Positions 48,692 through 64,000 of a DNA stretch of 64,000 nt are shown piece after piece. Below the pieces are notes generated by a model. That model saw nothing but the letters and a program-made list of their open reading frames with translations, was not told where the DNA came from and did not search any database. This DNA comes from Onthophagus taurus. Lineage: Eukaryota; Arthropoda; Insecta; Coleoptera; Scarabaeidae. Every line of letters starts with the position of its first letter. Position 1 is the first letter of the stretch. Location of the stretch: assembly GCF_036711975.1 (NCBI RefSeq), contig NC_091967.1, positions 14,756,001-14,820,000 of the forward strand, in the 5' to 3' direction. The translations under genes and the position numbers were made by a program.

Positions 48692-50686
48692 TTAAATAAT
48701 TATTTACAGGATAACTGTATTTATATTTAATATGTAATAATTATAATTCATTCAGGTATAAATTTTAATTTTACATTTTTGTAATCTATTAATCTAAATT
48801 ATATGCACCCGCCTTCCCGAACAACAAGAAAAAATAATCAACAAAACTTAAAATTGGATTAAATTAAATAAATAAAATAAATTAATGGCAGATATGGTCT
48901 ATTTTATTTTTGTTCTCTACGAATACTACCACAGCTTCGAAAAATGCTTTTTTTCAGTATTGATCCATTATCCATGGTTTTCCTATGTTACGTTTGGTAT
49001 CAAACTAGCTATTATGTAAACGCTATTCTTAACACATAGTAAACACCACGTTAAAGTACTTTTGGTACACTGCTGATATTAAATGAAAAGTTTTTTAACT
49101 AAGGACATTTAAGTACAACAATACAAACCTCCAAACATGCGTTTAACCAGAAAAGATATCTTGTAAATATCATCAATTTATTGCTAAGAACGTCTAAACA
49201 TCTATGACTTGAAATCCATACACCAACATTCAAAATGCCATTGAACAGCATCAAGTCCTCTGTTTGAAATTTTTTTTAATTTGGTTAAAATCGTCTTTTG
49301 GTCGTCATCTCTCCAACAACTGCTCCTCGGAGCAGTCCGAGGAGTAGTTCTGATACAGGAGCATCCTATAACATTGCATTTGCTGGCTGTAATTGATCAA
49401 TATCTGTGAGAAGTATTACAAACGAAGCTTGTGTATCCCAATACCGATCTCACAATTTTAAGCAACCTTACTAAAGTATTCCTGAGCACACCGAGACCAA
49501 ATTTTGACGCTAGGATACGCCATAGATCAAACAACCATAAATAATATCTTCTCAATGGAATACAGGTAAAGAGGTGCACCCTTTCTATTTCTCTTCATAC
49601 AGCTATCTAATTGAAACCACGAATGTTCAAGGAGTTTATCATCAAGTATTTATCGTCTTTGAGGCACTAGAGCAGTGCTATGCTATTCCTCGTTTTAGAC
49701 TAAAAATCAGGTTACTAGCAGCTCCTTATGAGGAAGAAGTATAAACACTTGATAAGGCTCTTAATGAACCTTAATGAGCTTAATGATTCATGTTTTTTCT
49801 AGTCGTGTCTTATGGTACAAGTAATCGTACTTAACAGTTATCCAATTATCGTTAATCCGGCACTGATCACAACAACGAACGAGATTGACTAGGCGTGGTT
49901 TGACTATATCTAGCTAGAATAGAATTTATTCTAAGATAGCTGCACTCTTCTATGGTTAAAAACACTTCACAACTAAATGATCGTTCCTGTTGACGCAAGA
50001 ATTTAAATACAGCGTTGAACATGTATTTAAAGAACTTGAACCACAAAACATCAGCTAAGTAGAATCCGATTCTAGAAAATGTTAAGGTCAAAAACCAAGC
50101 AGTATAATTCTTCTGCGACGAACACAAACGACTTGGATATCGTCGGGTTTTCTTTTCCGATAACGGCTGACAATTCATCAAGACAGACACATTCAAGACT
50201 AGAAAATTGAATTCAAGAATTCAAGTTCTACAATTTATATCACACAACATATAGAGTAATATAGAACCGATAAACATTTGCATGAAATAGATACACAATG
50301 CATCTCACAATGCATACATTGCCACCAAAAGATACAGAACCCAGGTTTATATTTTAATTTAGCTTGTTGAGCAGAAACACCATAGACACATTTTAATTTA
50401 GAATAATCAGTAGAATTAATTAATAAAATTTTCCTACAATGCTGTAAGGAGTCTTAAAAAATAAATGCTTTTTTATCAAATATTTTTCGTGTAAAAACTA
50501 TAAAAAAATAACGGTTTGATAAAGAATTTTATTATTAATTTCCTAAAAAGTTTTTGTTGATCCACTATATTCTGTAAACATAGATTTTTGAAGAAACCAT
50601 AAAAATTAATGTTTTAGCTTTGAATCATTTGTTTAAATTATCATAAAAATGTACAAGGATGATCTTATCAATTTTCTCATTTTCCT
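48692..50686. other. Spacer with possible transposon remnants
   Basis: No gene is confirmed. Minus-strand open runs at 49579-49397 (60 codons) and 50196-49867 (109 codons) lack recognisable domains. The surrounding GC-richer 49200-50200 block looks like decayed transposon sequence, with a perfect 9-bp-stem hairpin CTCCTCGGA/TCCGAGGAG at 49323-49344. Confidence 0.3.
49323..49344. other. Perfect 9-bp-stem GC-rich hairpin
   Basis: CTCCTCGGA (49323-49331) and TCCGAGGAG (49336-49344) are exact inverted repeats around GCAG. It is followed by neither a T-run nor an obvious gene end. It may belong to a transposon remnant. Confidence 0.45.
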
Positions 50687-50771
50687 ATATATGAGAAATT
50701 AGAATCTATTTTCTATCATTGACACTTATATTTTGGTCGACAAATTACTTTTTATAAACATATTAAAAACC

Positions 50772-51191
50772 ATGAAAATTACTAAAATAGTATTATTCTT
50801 GTTAGTTGTAGCAGTCTTGGAATGTACAGCAAACAATTGTAAGTTAATTTCCAAATCAAAATTTTTCATTTTTTATTAAATATTCCATACTTAACGAAAC
50901 AAAATTCTTTTAGTTCAAAATATCTTCAGTACTGAGTCAAGTAATAACGTCAATGGTATTTCAGAAGTTATAGATACATCTTTTGATGTCACAAATCAAA
51001 TAGCATCAACCATACAAGAAATAATACAAAGAATTTATTCCACATTAAGTGAAATTTTGATTTATACGATTAAAACCATCCAAGCAACTGGTGGTTCCGC
51101 TACTGAAATGGTTCGAGAAATAATCAACAGTGAAGTTAATTTTTTCAAAACTATTTTCCAAATGGTTCAAGATGGATTCGATAACATCTAA
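50772..51191 (+). CDS. Small secreted peptide gene 2
   Basis: No family is recognised. Exons 50772-50838 and 50914-51191 join through a 75-bp phase-1 intron (GTAAGT donor, TTCTTTTAG acceptor) to 114 residues. The first 20 or so residues form a signal peptide (MKITKIVLFLLVVAVLECTA) with Cys at 18. The mature part lacks cysteine. It is made of two likely amphipathic helical stretches rich in Ile, Glu, Thr and Ser (around IASTIQEIIQRIYSTLSEIL and EMVREIINSEVNFFKTIF), separated by a Gly-Gly-Ser turn. It is less hydrophobic and more acidic than gene 1. The gene architecture matches the other three members although the mature sequence is hard to align. AATAAA occurs at 51214. Confidence 0.78.
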
Positions 51192-52341
51192 CAATATATG
51201 TATACAAGATAACAATAAATGTTATTAATCATATTGGAAAATAAAATAAGTTCGTTTAATTTTTGTTCCTACATATTATTTAATGTAAATATGTAAATAC
51301 GTAATACTTGAGTGTTTATACAAGCTGCGTTTAGTTGAAAACAGATTCTGTATTCAGGAACCCGGACAAACCGAGAACTCAAAGCTACGGGAACCATGGT
51401 GATTGATGAAGCGACCGTGGTCACGCAACAAGCGTGAATTTACGCCCTTTGATTTTAATTTCGCCAAAGCTTGACAACAATCCCAAACTGGTTTAAGTCT
51501 TCCATGTAATCAATTATTATTCGCAAACTTAAATTCGTTATTTTATCTTTAATTTTTTGATATAAAATGATTACTAATTATTTATTTATATAATCTGCAA
51601 TAAATGAGAACAACAAAAATAAGAAACTTTGTAAAAAAATAAGCTTTCTAAATTTGTAACGAATAAAAATTTAAATCCTACATTATATGCTCGCCGAATT
51701 TAATACATAAATATCGCCAATATAGGTTCATAAATTATTCAAGATACATCGATAAGTTGAAGCTCAATTTCAAATTCAAGACAAAGTCTTCAAGATTTGC
51801 ATTTGGGAGACGAACTTTTCTAGTCGATGCAATATATCGACACTTCAATGACGAATATATCATAGACTACATTTATTCAAAGTAGCCAATAATGTTGGAA
51901 ATCTCGAAATCTTTTACCGCCTGCCATTTTTATAAAGAAATAAATCTAAAATAAAACACATAAATTTCAGTTATTTCATAAACGCGTTATATTTAACAAA
52001 TCCGGAATCAAATTAAAAATGGATTATTCGAGATTCCACCTTTTGGGTCATTCTTAAATCTTTTATTTATGATTCTAATAAATATACTCGTCATAAGTAT
52101 GCTTTTAAAGCTAAAAGTAAAGCGGAAAATCTCGTTCCCGTTGAAATCGGGAAACATTCCTGGGAAATAAATGCTTCAAATTCTTGTAAACTATTTATTA
52201 ACCAAAGCTCGCATAACAAATAGAAATAAAGTTTAAAGTAGGGAACTGGAAGAATTAAGGAATTAGGAAGAAAGAAAAATAATTTTGTATAATAATCAAC
52301 TTATTCAATATATTATGATATAAATAATTTTGTTAATTATG
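51192..52341. other. Spacer within peptide cluster
   Basis: No gene is visible. The stretch 51320-51490 is GC-richer but has no convincing frame. Confidence 0.4.
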
Positions 52342-52655
52342 TTAATTAACTGTAGAATTTCTTGATTCAACATTGTAGGTCCTTTGAAATTCGCTTACGT
52401 AAGAAACTATTTGCCTAAATAAACCAAATGCCCTTAGAATCGTTGTTATGAAGTCTTTGATCAAATTTACCAATGGTTGAATAGATCTGGCTCTGACAAA
52501 TCCATCTCTGATCAAAGCCAAGGAATCACTCAAAGCTAAATATTACATCATACGTATGATGATACGATCGATATTAGAATTTACTTACATGTTGAATTAC
52601 ACAACGTTATCGCTAGAAATAAAATAAGAAAGAATGGAAATATCGATGCTTTCAT
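52342..52655 (-). CDS. Small secreted peptide gene 3 (opposite strand)
   Basis: No family is recognised. On the minus strand, exons 52655-52589 and 52535-52342 join through a 53-bp phase-1 intron (GTAAGT donor, ATATTTAG acceptor) to 86 residues. Exon 1 gives a signal peptide, MKASIFPFFLILFLAITLC, with Cys at 19. The mature peptide has no cysteine and reads as a basic amphipathic helix region (around LIKDFITTILRAFGLFRQIV) with a polar C-terminal tail. A TATA-like TATAAATATAA lies on the minus strand near 52705-52695. The 5' end faces gene 4, with only 242 bp between the two start codons, so the pair may share a divergent promoter. Splice structure and signal peptide make this a real gene although the unspliced second exon is only about 64 codons. 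Confidence 0.78.
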
Positions 52656-52852
52656 GTTCAAGACTTGGATAAATTAGAATACAAAATAGAGTTGTTTTTA
52701 TATTTATAAATACAAAATGACTAAATGTAATAAAGATTGAGACTCACCTTGTATTAGGAAATATTTGAGAGAGGTAATTACTGAGAACTTTTGTTTAAAT
52801 TTTTATCTAGGAAACATTAAATAATTTCTAAGTAGATAAAGCCTCAGAATAA

Positions 52853-52860
52853 CTATAAAA
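52853..52860 (+). promoter_or_regulatory. TATA box of peptide gene 4
   Basis: TATAAAAG lies 38-45 bases before the ATG at 52898. It sits in the 242-bp region between the divergent start codons of peptide genes 3 and 4. Confidence 0.6.
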
Positions 52861-52897
52861 GGGATAAAATTAAAACAAAATTAAAACATCCACCAAA

Positions 52898-53268
52898 ATG
52901 CAGTCAAAGTTAATCCTTGCAATTCTATTTTTCCTTTTTGGTGTGGTATGTATCTCGTCGGCTACACGTAAGTTTTCATTTTTGACTCAAAATTATTTTA
53001 CACTATATAAAATCGTTAATTTTTAGCTTTATATAGCGCAGCTCCATCTCCTATTCAAACTCTATCAACAATTATCGCAGTTATTTTAAAAAAAGTTACT
53101 TTTATCCCAAGAATTATATTCAAAGTAATTTTTGCAGTACCAAGAATACTGTTATTCATCATGTTTTCGAAATTAAATGGACTTTGGTTTTTCGGTTCAA
53201 ATGCTATATATGGGATTTTTAATTTTATTATAACATTTTTATCACTGATTATTAACATTATTTTCTAA
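52898..53268 (+). CDS. Small secreted peptide gene 4 (IPR-repeat type)
   Basis: No named family is recognised, but it is homologous to the gene at 48250. Exons 52898-52967 and 53027-53268 join through a 59-bp phase-1 intron (GTAAGT donor, TTTTTAG acceptor) to 103 residues. The signal peptide has Cys at 18, the same position as in gene 1. Shared features in order are the Phe-Ile-Pro-Arg and Val-Pro-Arg units at 49-52 and 61-63 with 11-residue spacing, a Ser-Lys nine residues later, a Gly-Ile-Phe-Asn motif at 86-89 and a very hydrophobic C-terminus. Compared with gene 1 it lacks the long polar segment before the repeat. There is no cysteine in the mature part. A run of AATAAA-like repeats around 53311-53325 can serve for polyadenylation. 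Confidence 0.8.
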
Positions 53269-54500
53269 TAATGTTATAATAACATAGAATACAGTATTAT
53301 AAAATGTTTGTAAATAAATAAATAAATGCGGTTGAATATTAAGTGCATTTCTAATATAATAATAAAAAGGACATTGAAACGATGAAGGACTAACCTAAAC
53401 TAAATTAAAAACAGTTGTCATAAAAACTAGATACAAAACAAACATTTTGTATTTGGTCGGTTACATTTAATTTCCCAAAGGGTTGTTGTTGCAGCAAGTT
53501 TAACGGTTTCTAGTTCCACTACAAAAGTAAACCGGATTCTGCTCGTTATTATATGAAGTAATAAAATAATTTGCCGTTTTAGATTTATTTTTCTTATAAA
53601 TTTTTTCTTTTCGTTAAATCTGCAAAGTTTCGTTCAAATTCTAATTGGCTCTATTCCACGCTTTACTTAGATCTTGTTACCAACTTTATCTCAACACATA
53701 AATAATAATAATTTACTGTCGTCTGAGTAATATCGATTTCTTTCGTTTATGGACTTGTGTCAGTTCAGTGGCCGGAAATGCGTGATGTCTGGGCTTATAT
53801 TATATAGTCCATATATCAAGAGGAGAAAAAGTAATTAAACTAACTCTGATGGTAATTACAAACTCTGCATCTAAAACAAGTTTTGTAATGTAATTGTAAT
53901 GTAATTGTAATGTAATGTAATGTAAAACAAGTTTTTCTCTCTATAGGAAGAAAAACATTCTTCTGTCAAAAACGCTACCAAAGAGAATATAATAAACTAC
54001 AATTCTTTCCATTTCTATATGTTATAAGAGTATCATTTTTACCCAACTTGTATTATACTTTCACCACCCTTCGCGATTCTTCACGACTACTATCGCATTC
54101 AAAAAAGATTGATGGTAAAAAAATATAAGATATATATGTTAAAGTTTGTGAGGATCTTCAGTAACCATTTTTAATCATATTGAGTCATGCCATGAAATAA
54201 TATTGAAACTCAGCTCGGCAACCAAATATACGTGTGCAGACTTATCGAAAAATATATGTTTAATAAGGTCAATAACTCAAAAATAAAAAATGTGTGCAAG
54301 ACTAATGTTATAATTAAACCTAATGTAGAATACAGCTTCATGTAAAAGTAAATACATTCTAGAGCATTGAGCAAGTCAATCTCAATAATTCCTGGAAAAG
54401 AATCAGGTGTACAATAAAGCATGGAAACGAAACTTCCCAAGGAGTTGGCCTCATGCATCATTTTTTCAATCATGAAATTTCAATTTTGTTAAATCAAATG
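53269..54500. other. Intergenic with microsatellite
   Basis: No gene. The stretch 53884-53925 is a simple repeat built from TGTAA and ATTGTAATGTA units. It is flanked on both sides by copies of AAAACAAGTTTT (near 53875 and 53925), suggesting a local duplication. The 87-codon minus run at 54473-54210 has no motif. Confidence 0.45.
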
Positions 54501-55180
54501 GGAATATCATCATGAAATAAAGAACATTTTAAAGGAAATTTGATGTAGATTTAATGCACCATAAATACTTATTTTCCATAAACAGCGTTGTTATGGCTTT
54601 TAAATCTAACCCGCCGTATTTGATCGTTATAAATATGAAACAGAAATTAAAAGAATCGTATCTCAACAACGAATTGAGATATCATCATGCAATAAAGAAC
54701 ATTTTAAAGCAAATTTGATGAAGATTTAATGTACTTACATATTCTCCCAACATCACTGATTTAATCTTCATATTGATCACATAAAACACAGATATTCACC
54801 TAATACTTAGCACAAATATAACATATTTTTATCACTTAAATCGCGTAAGTGATTTTATTTTTCGCAACAACTTTATCACCCTAGATGCCCGCGTATTAAC
54901 TAAAATGCGTTATTACAAAATCAACTTTCCTACATCCCCTCCTTAATTTGTTCTGGGGAGAAGAAGTAGTGGTGGTGAAAAGACAAAAAATGTAAGGAAG
55001 ATGTGGCAAAGCGGCTTTAAACAATTTTTTGGTTTTAAAACTCTACAATAAAAAAATTACTCGTTCGAACTTACGTAATTATCCATCACTTTTCCATTAT
55101 GATATGAAATATAGAATCGTATGTCAAGAACGAATGGAGATATCATCATGAAATAAAAAGGATTTTAAAGCAAATTTGCT
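54501..55180 (+). repeat. Cluster of three dispersed-repeat copies
   Basis: Three copies of a ~55-65 bp block occur at 54501-54555, 54669-54731 and 55127-55180. Each contains ATATCATCATG, then CATTTTAAAG or GATTTTAAAG, then AAATTTG, and two of them end in AGATTTAATG. The second and third also share upstream sequence (AGAATCGTAT...CAA-AACGAAT). A fourth copy is at 16525-16600. The family is interspersed, and its coding capacity and class are unknown. Confidence 0.6.
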
Positions 55181-56393
55181 TAATACTTAATATTTTAAAG
55201 GTGTTTGTTTCAAATCTTCAAATGTCTAACTTATAAATTTTTGAATTCAATCTTGCATAACAATAAACATTAATGTTAGAGTAATGTTACTACATTTTTA
55301 TTACTATTGCACTCTTTCTTCTGCGCATCTGACCGCCCAAGATAAATTTGCCAAACTGTAGACTACGAAATTTTAGACTACTCGTTTCAATGATAATCCC
55401 CCAATTGAGTGTCAAGGTGTTGAATACTAAACATGTATTACTACGATTCTCAACAGCAACATATATGAGACAATATTAATATAACTCACAATTCTTCTTA
55501 AGTCATCTTCAATAATCAAGTTGTCCTAAATACTAACAGCTTAAAATGTATACTGTTTAGGTATTAATGAAACGTTTTAACTATTGATTAAGTGCATCTC
55601 TTAATAAATAAAACTCCTATTATATAATTTCATTTTTATGGCAAACTGTTTTGAGATATTTTACAACGCAGAATACGGCATTTTCTAAACAAATCATCAA
55701 AAATTCTTTAAGACCCTTTAACTAAAAGCATTTAGTGCTGTGTTAATAGTAGATTTAGTATACTTTAACACTTATAGGATATTCAAAAAATTATTTATTT
55801 AAATGACGATTATAAAGTACTATCAGACAATAGATATTTATTTTTTTTTAATTCATACATAAATATGTGATAAAGTGTGTACATGCAAAAATTAATTGTA
55901 GGGAATTAATTTTATTAAAAGAAGACCATCTCGAAGTTTATCATTGCTTTGGTTTTATTTAGATCATAATTTTCATCATACAGTGAATCAATATACCATG
56001 ATGATCTAAACGTAGATTCCATAACAGTGTTTCACATGATTGTGACCCATTAGATTAATTAGATTTTTTTAAACGTACTGAATATGATCCACCCATATAG
56101 TCAACATGGGTAGAGATAGCTTAAAGTAATTTCTTATTTACAGCAAAAAAAGCATCTGGAATGATAAGATAATAGATTAATATTATAAAAAATTTCTTTA
56201 ACAAAGGCATAAACAAACAAAATTGCACATAAAAAGGAGGAATTAACATTATCTGTTTAATCCACGTGTGTAAATATGTCTTATTTGCAGCAGACAAGCA
56301 TCTAAAATGAATAAATTAATTGAAAATTTGCACAGGTGTAACTAAATTGCATACCAAAAAGAAAAGTGAGGAGACAATTGTGAATAATACTTT
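55181..56393. other. Gene-free stretch downstream of Ral
   Basis: AT-rich with no gene. Its right edge is set by a minus-strand AATAAA (56399-56394), which may be the Ral polyadenylation signal. Confidence 0.35.
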
Positions 56394-56947
56394 TTTATTT
56401 AAGTAAACAATATTACTCAGAAACTTTTTATAAAATAAAAATAATTTCTATAATATACTTAGATGCTAATGTATTATAAATATACACTTAAATGTAAACC
56501 AATATAGTTTTAGAAAGTTGTATATAGGTCCATTAAGATAATTTAGCTTCGCCAAAATTCAATCCAAAAGAAAACAATAACAATATAAATTTAAAACAAA
56601 ATCGAGCCCAATTTTTTTCAAATTATTTTTTCTTTGATTTTTATGTTTAATAAAAGTTTTATGCAAATAACAAAACTAATATCCCAGAGATATCACTGGC
56701 GTATAAAGATGATTTGTAAAAAATATCAAACGTACGTCATACTTTATTCTTTTGAGAACATCACAATTCGTTTTGCGGGCAATTTGAACACCATAATCGT
56801 TCAGTTGGTTGGTGATGCGGTTTGTTGTATGAGTGCCAACATAAAAGAGACTTGTACAAAAAAAAATGAACACTTAAAGCGAATTTATAAGCATTTATGG
56901 GACACGACGAGTACACGCACACCTCTCCAGTACAGAAAATATAACAG

Positions 56948-62365
<5,418 letters not shown>

Positions 62366-63653
62366 CAAATTTTCACACTAATTTCCCAAAAAAAATTAAA
62401 CACTGATGGTACGTTTCCGTATTCACTAACAGACACCTATACGCACTCTAAACTGGTATGTTACTCATTGATCCCCACCATTGATTTAAACACAATCGGC
62501 GTTTGTCGTGACGAATTTCCGTGACCGATGCTTGTCTTTGCATACAGGATAAAATGGATAAACCGTTTTCCCGTTTGCTTTTCTGAAAAGGAGAAATAAC
62601 AGGATTCTCCTGCTGTTCGCGCAAGAGATAAACGTTAAAGAACTTGTCTCTTGTTTATGCCGTGAAATTAGGCGTAGACAAGTCGCATTACAGATCTTTG
62701 CCCTTTCATGGAATGAAACATATAAAAAGTTTATTATAAAACATATAAAATCTTAATTAACGCTCCATTTATATATTAATTTCAGTTTATAATTATTGTT
62801 TATTATCAAAATCAATATAATTTTTTATTCTAACCTTACTTTAGTATTATGTCAAAATGATAAATATGTCATTTTAAAATAATGTTTATTTTTGTTTGAA
62901 TATTTTAAGCTAGATTATACTTAATTAATTTTAATTGTTTATATATTTGTGCAATAAAGAAATAAATAGGTTGATTATTAAAATATCTTAATAATTTAGT
63001 TATTAGCAAGTAGCGACATCTATGAGTAGACTTTAGAAACTTCTCACCAAATTTACTTTCATCACCTTTCATTAGGGATAAACTTTAAAGTTATTTATAA
63101 ATTTATAACAGAACTTGCTTTCTAAATATTGCTTAAATAAATAATGAAATCTTCCATTCGGAAACGTTTTGCAAGAGTGCACAAAATGAATATTATTGTT
63201 TTAGTAGTATATTTTTACTTTCTCGTGCATTAATAACAATTAAATAAATAAATAAAAAAGTAAATAATAAAAAACATAAAATATTAAATGTTAGAATATA
63301 AATAACTGTCAAAATGACGTTTCGAATTGCTCTAAATGTCAATTTCATCACCTGTCAATTTGACGTTTCTCAATAACATTAGTTTTAATACGAAAAAGTC
63401 GAGTGTAGACCACTCCAATCATTAATTTATAATAAAATTCCTTTATGTCCTCTCTAAACACCTTTTCCAACCAATTACATTCACAGATCATAAATTCCTG
63501 AATACATTGACATACATAACCTACCATAAAGTATAACTGTTTATTTATCTTTTTTTAAGGACGATTATATGTACGTTTCTGTGTTTATGTCTCCTTAAAT
63601 CATAAATATTTAAACGAATCATGTATTAAAATCGAAAAATTAAATTATAAAAT
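62366..63653. promoter_or_regulatory. Shared divergent promoter region of Ral and mio
   Basis: The two genes are transcribed away from each other across about 1.4 kb. The Ral-proximal part (62400-62710) is GC-richer and includes TTTGCATAC and paired inverted ACAAGTC/GACTTGT-like words. The mio-proximal part carries the duplicated palindromic element at 63306-63369. No gene lies between. Whether regulation is truly shared is inference from layout. Confidence 0.45.
63306..63369 (+). promoter_or_regulatory. Duplicated palindromic TGTCAA-TGACGTTTC element
   Basis: CTGTCAAAATGACGTTTC (63306-63323) and CTGTCAATTTGACGTTTC (63352-63369) are near-identical, 46 bp apart. Each contains an inverted repeat GTCA(A/T)4TGAC followed by GTTTC, and a half-copy, ATGTCAATTTCA, lies between. 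Their position about 300 bp upstream of the mio start codon suggests a housekeeping-type promoter element bound by a dimeric factor. Confidence 0.5.
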
Positions 63654-64000
63654 ATGGCAAGTAGGTTAGAAATTCTTTGGTCACCTATTAAAAACAAATT
63701 TATAACGTGGGGCTCTGAAATATGTTTGTACGAAATACAACCTTTAAAAGATCAATCAACTCCCTGTAAGTAGGATCTCAATAATCAACTATAAATTATG
63801 TTTACTTTTTTTAGTGGTAGGTTTATCAAATACATCAGGAGCATTACTATTAGCAACAAACAGCAATTATCATTACGTTAAATGCATCGATATTTACCCA
63901 AAATCTGACAAAGATATTTTATTGGGTGTTGGACATTCAAACGGAAGAGTAACATTATCTAGTTTTGGTCAATTAGATTATGAGCATCAAAGTTTTTCAG
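63654..64000 (+). CDS. mio: GATOR2 subunit Mio/MIOS, N-terminal part (cut by window end)
   Basis: Mio (MIOS, missing oocyte) is a WD40-repeat subunit of the GATOR2 complex. GATOR2 activates TORC1 at lysosomes in response to amino acids by opposing GATOR1, and in flies it supports oocyte development. Exon 1 is 63654-63765 and exon 2 starts at 63815 after a 49-bp intron and runs past the window edge. The visible ~99 residues begin MASRLEILWSPI, followed by FITWGSEICLYEI. After the intron comes YVKCIDIYPKSDKDILLGVG, then HSNGRVTLSSFG. This matches the first blade of the MIOS propeller, where human has DILWAPH, YMKCVAWY and L-A-V-G-Q-A-N-G-R-V-V-L-T-S-L-G. The ATG is the first in frame, preceded by AT-rich leader. 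The remaining ~750 residues lie outside. Confidence 0.9.

Noticed and set aside
49867-50196. 109-codon minus-strand run between peptide genes
   Set aside because: No signal peptide, no phase-1 intron pattern like its neighbours and no recognisable domain. It is probably transposon debris or chance.

Overview
The window looks like nuclear DNA from an insect, plausibly a beetle. The evidence is an AT-rich, gene-poor background, spliceosomal introns of about 53-75 bp with GTAAGT-type donors, arthropod-type lidless lipases, decayed non-LTR and pogo/Tigger transposons, and two genes shared by animals (Ral GTPase and the GATOR2 subunit Mio). The order is inferred from general resemblance only.

Layout. 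Positions 1-29600 hold no gene I can support. They contain a degenerate short repeat at the left edge, a decayed pogo/Tigger element (about 3.9-5.2 kb), a ~138-bp tandem repeat (5.3-5.8 kb), a young foldback element with two opposed hammerhead-ribozyme motifs and a 13-bp flanking duplication (6051-6633), a broken non-LTR reverse transcriptase (10.5-11.05 kb) and scattered repeats. Positions 29671-33438 carry two tandem secreted lipases of the pancreatic-lipase/phospholipase-A1 type, with a decayed jockey-like retrotransposon between them. Positions 33.4-48.2 kb are again gene-poor, with transposon debris at 35.1-35.9 kb and a possible regulatory island near 45 kb.

Positions 48250-53268 hold four small secreted-peptide genes absent from a simple ORF view because each is split by a tiny intron. 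All four have a signal-peptide exon, a phase-1 intron at codon 23-24 and one second exon. Their mature parts lack cysteine. Two (48250 and 52898) are clear paralogs that share an 11-residue-spaced Ile/Val-Pro-Arg repeat. I recognise no family, and this cluster is the best candidate here for something undescribed.

The right end holds the Ral small GTPase on the minus strand (62210-56948). Three coding exons add up to exactly 201 residues, and the last exon lies beyond a 4.6-kb intron. Divergent from it is the start of mio (63654 onward, cut by the window edge). The intergenic DNA between them carries a duplicated GTCAA-TTGAC-type palindrome, a likely promoter element.

The lipases and secreted peptides look like gut, gland or other secretory products. 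Ral and Mio are intracellular signalling and nutrient-sensing components. Nothing in the sequence links the two sets functionally.
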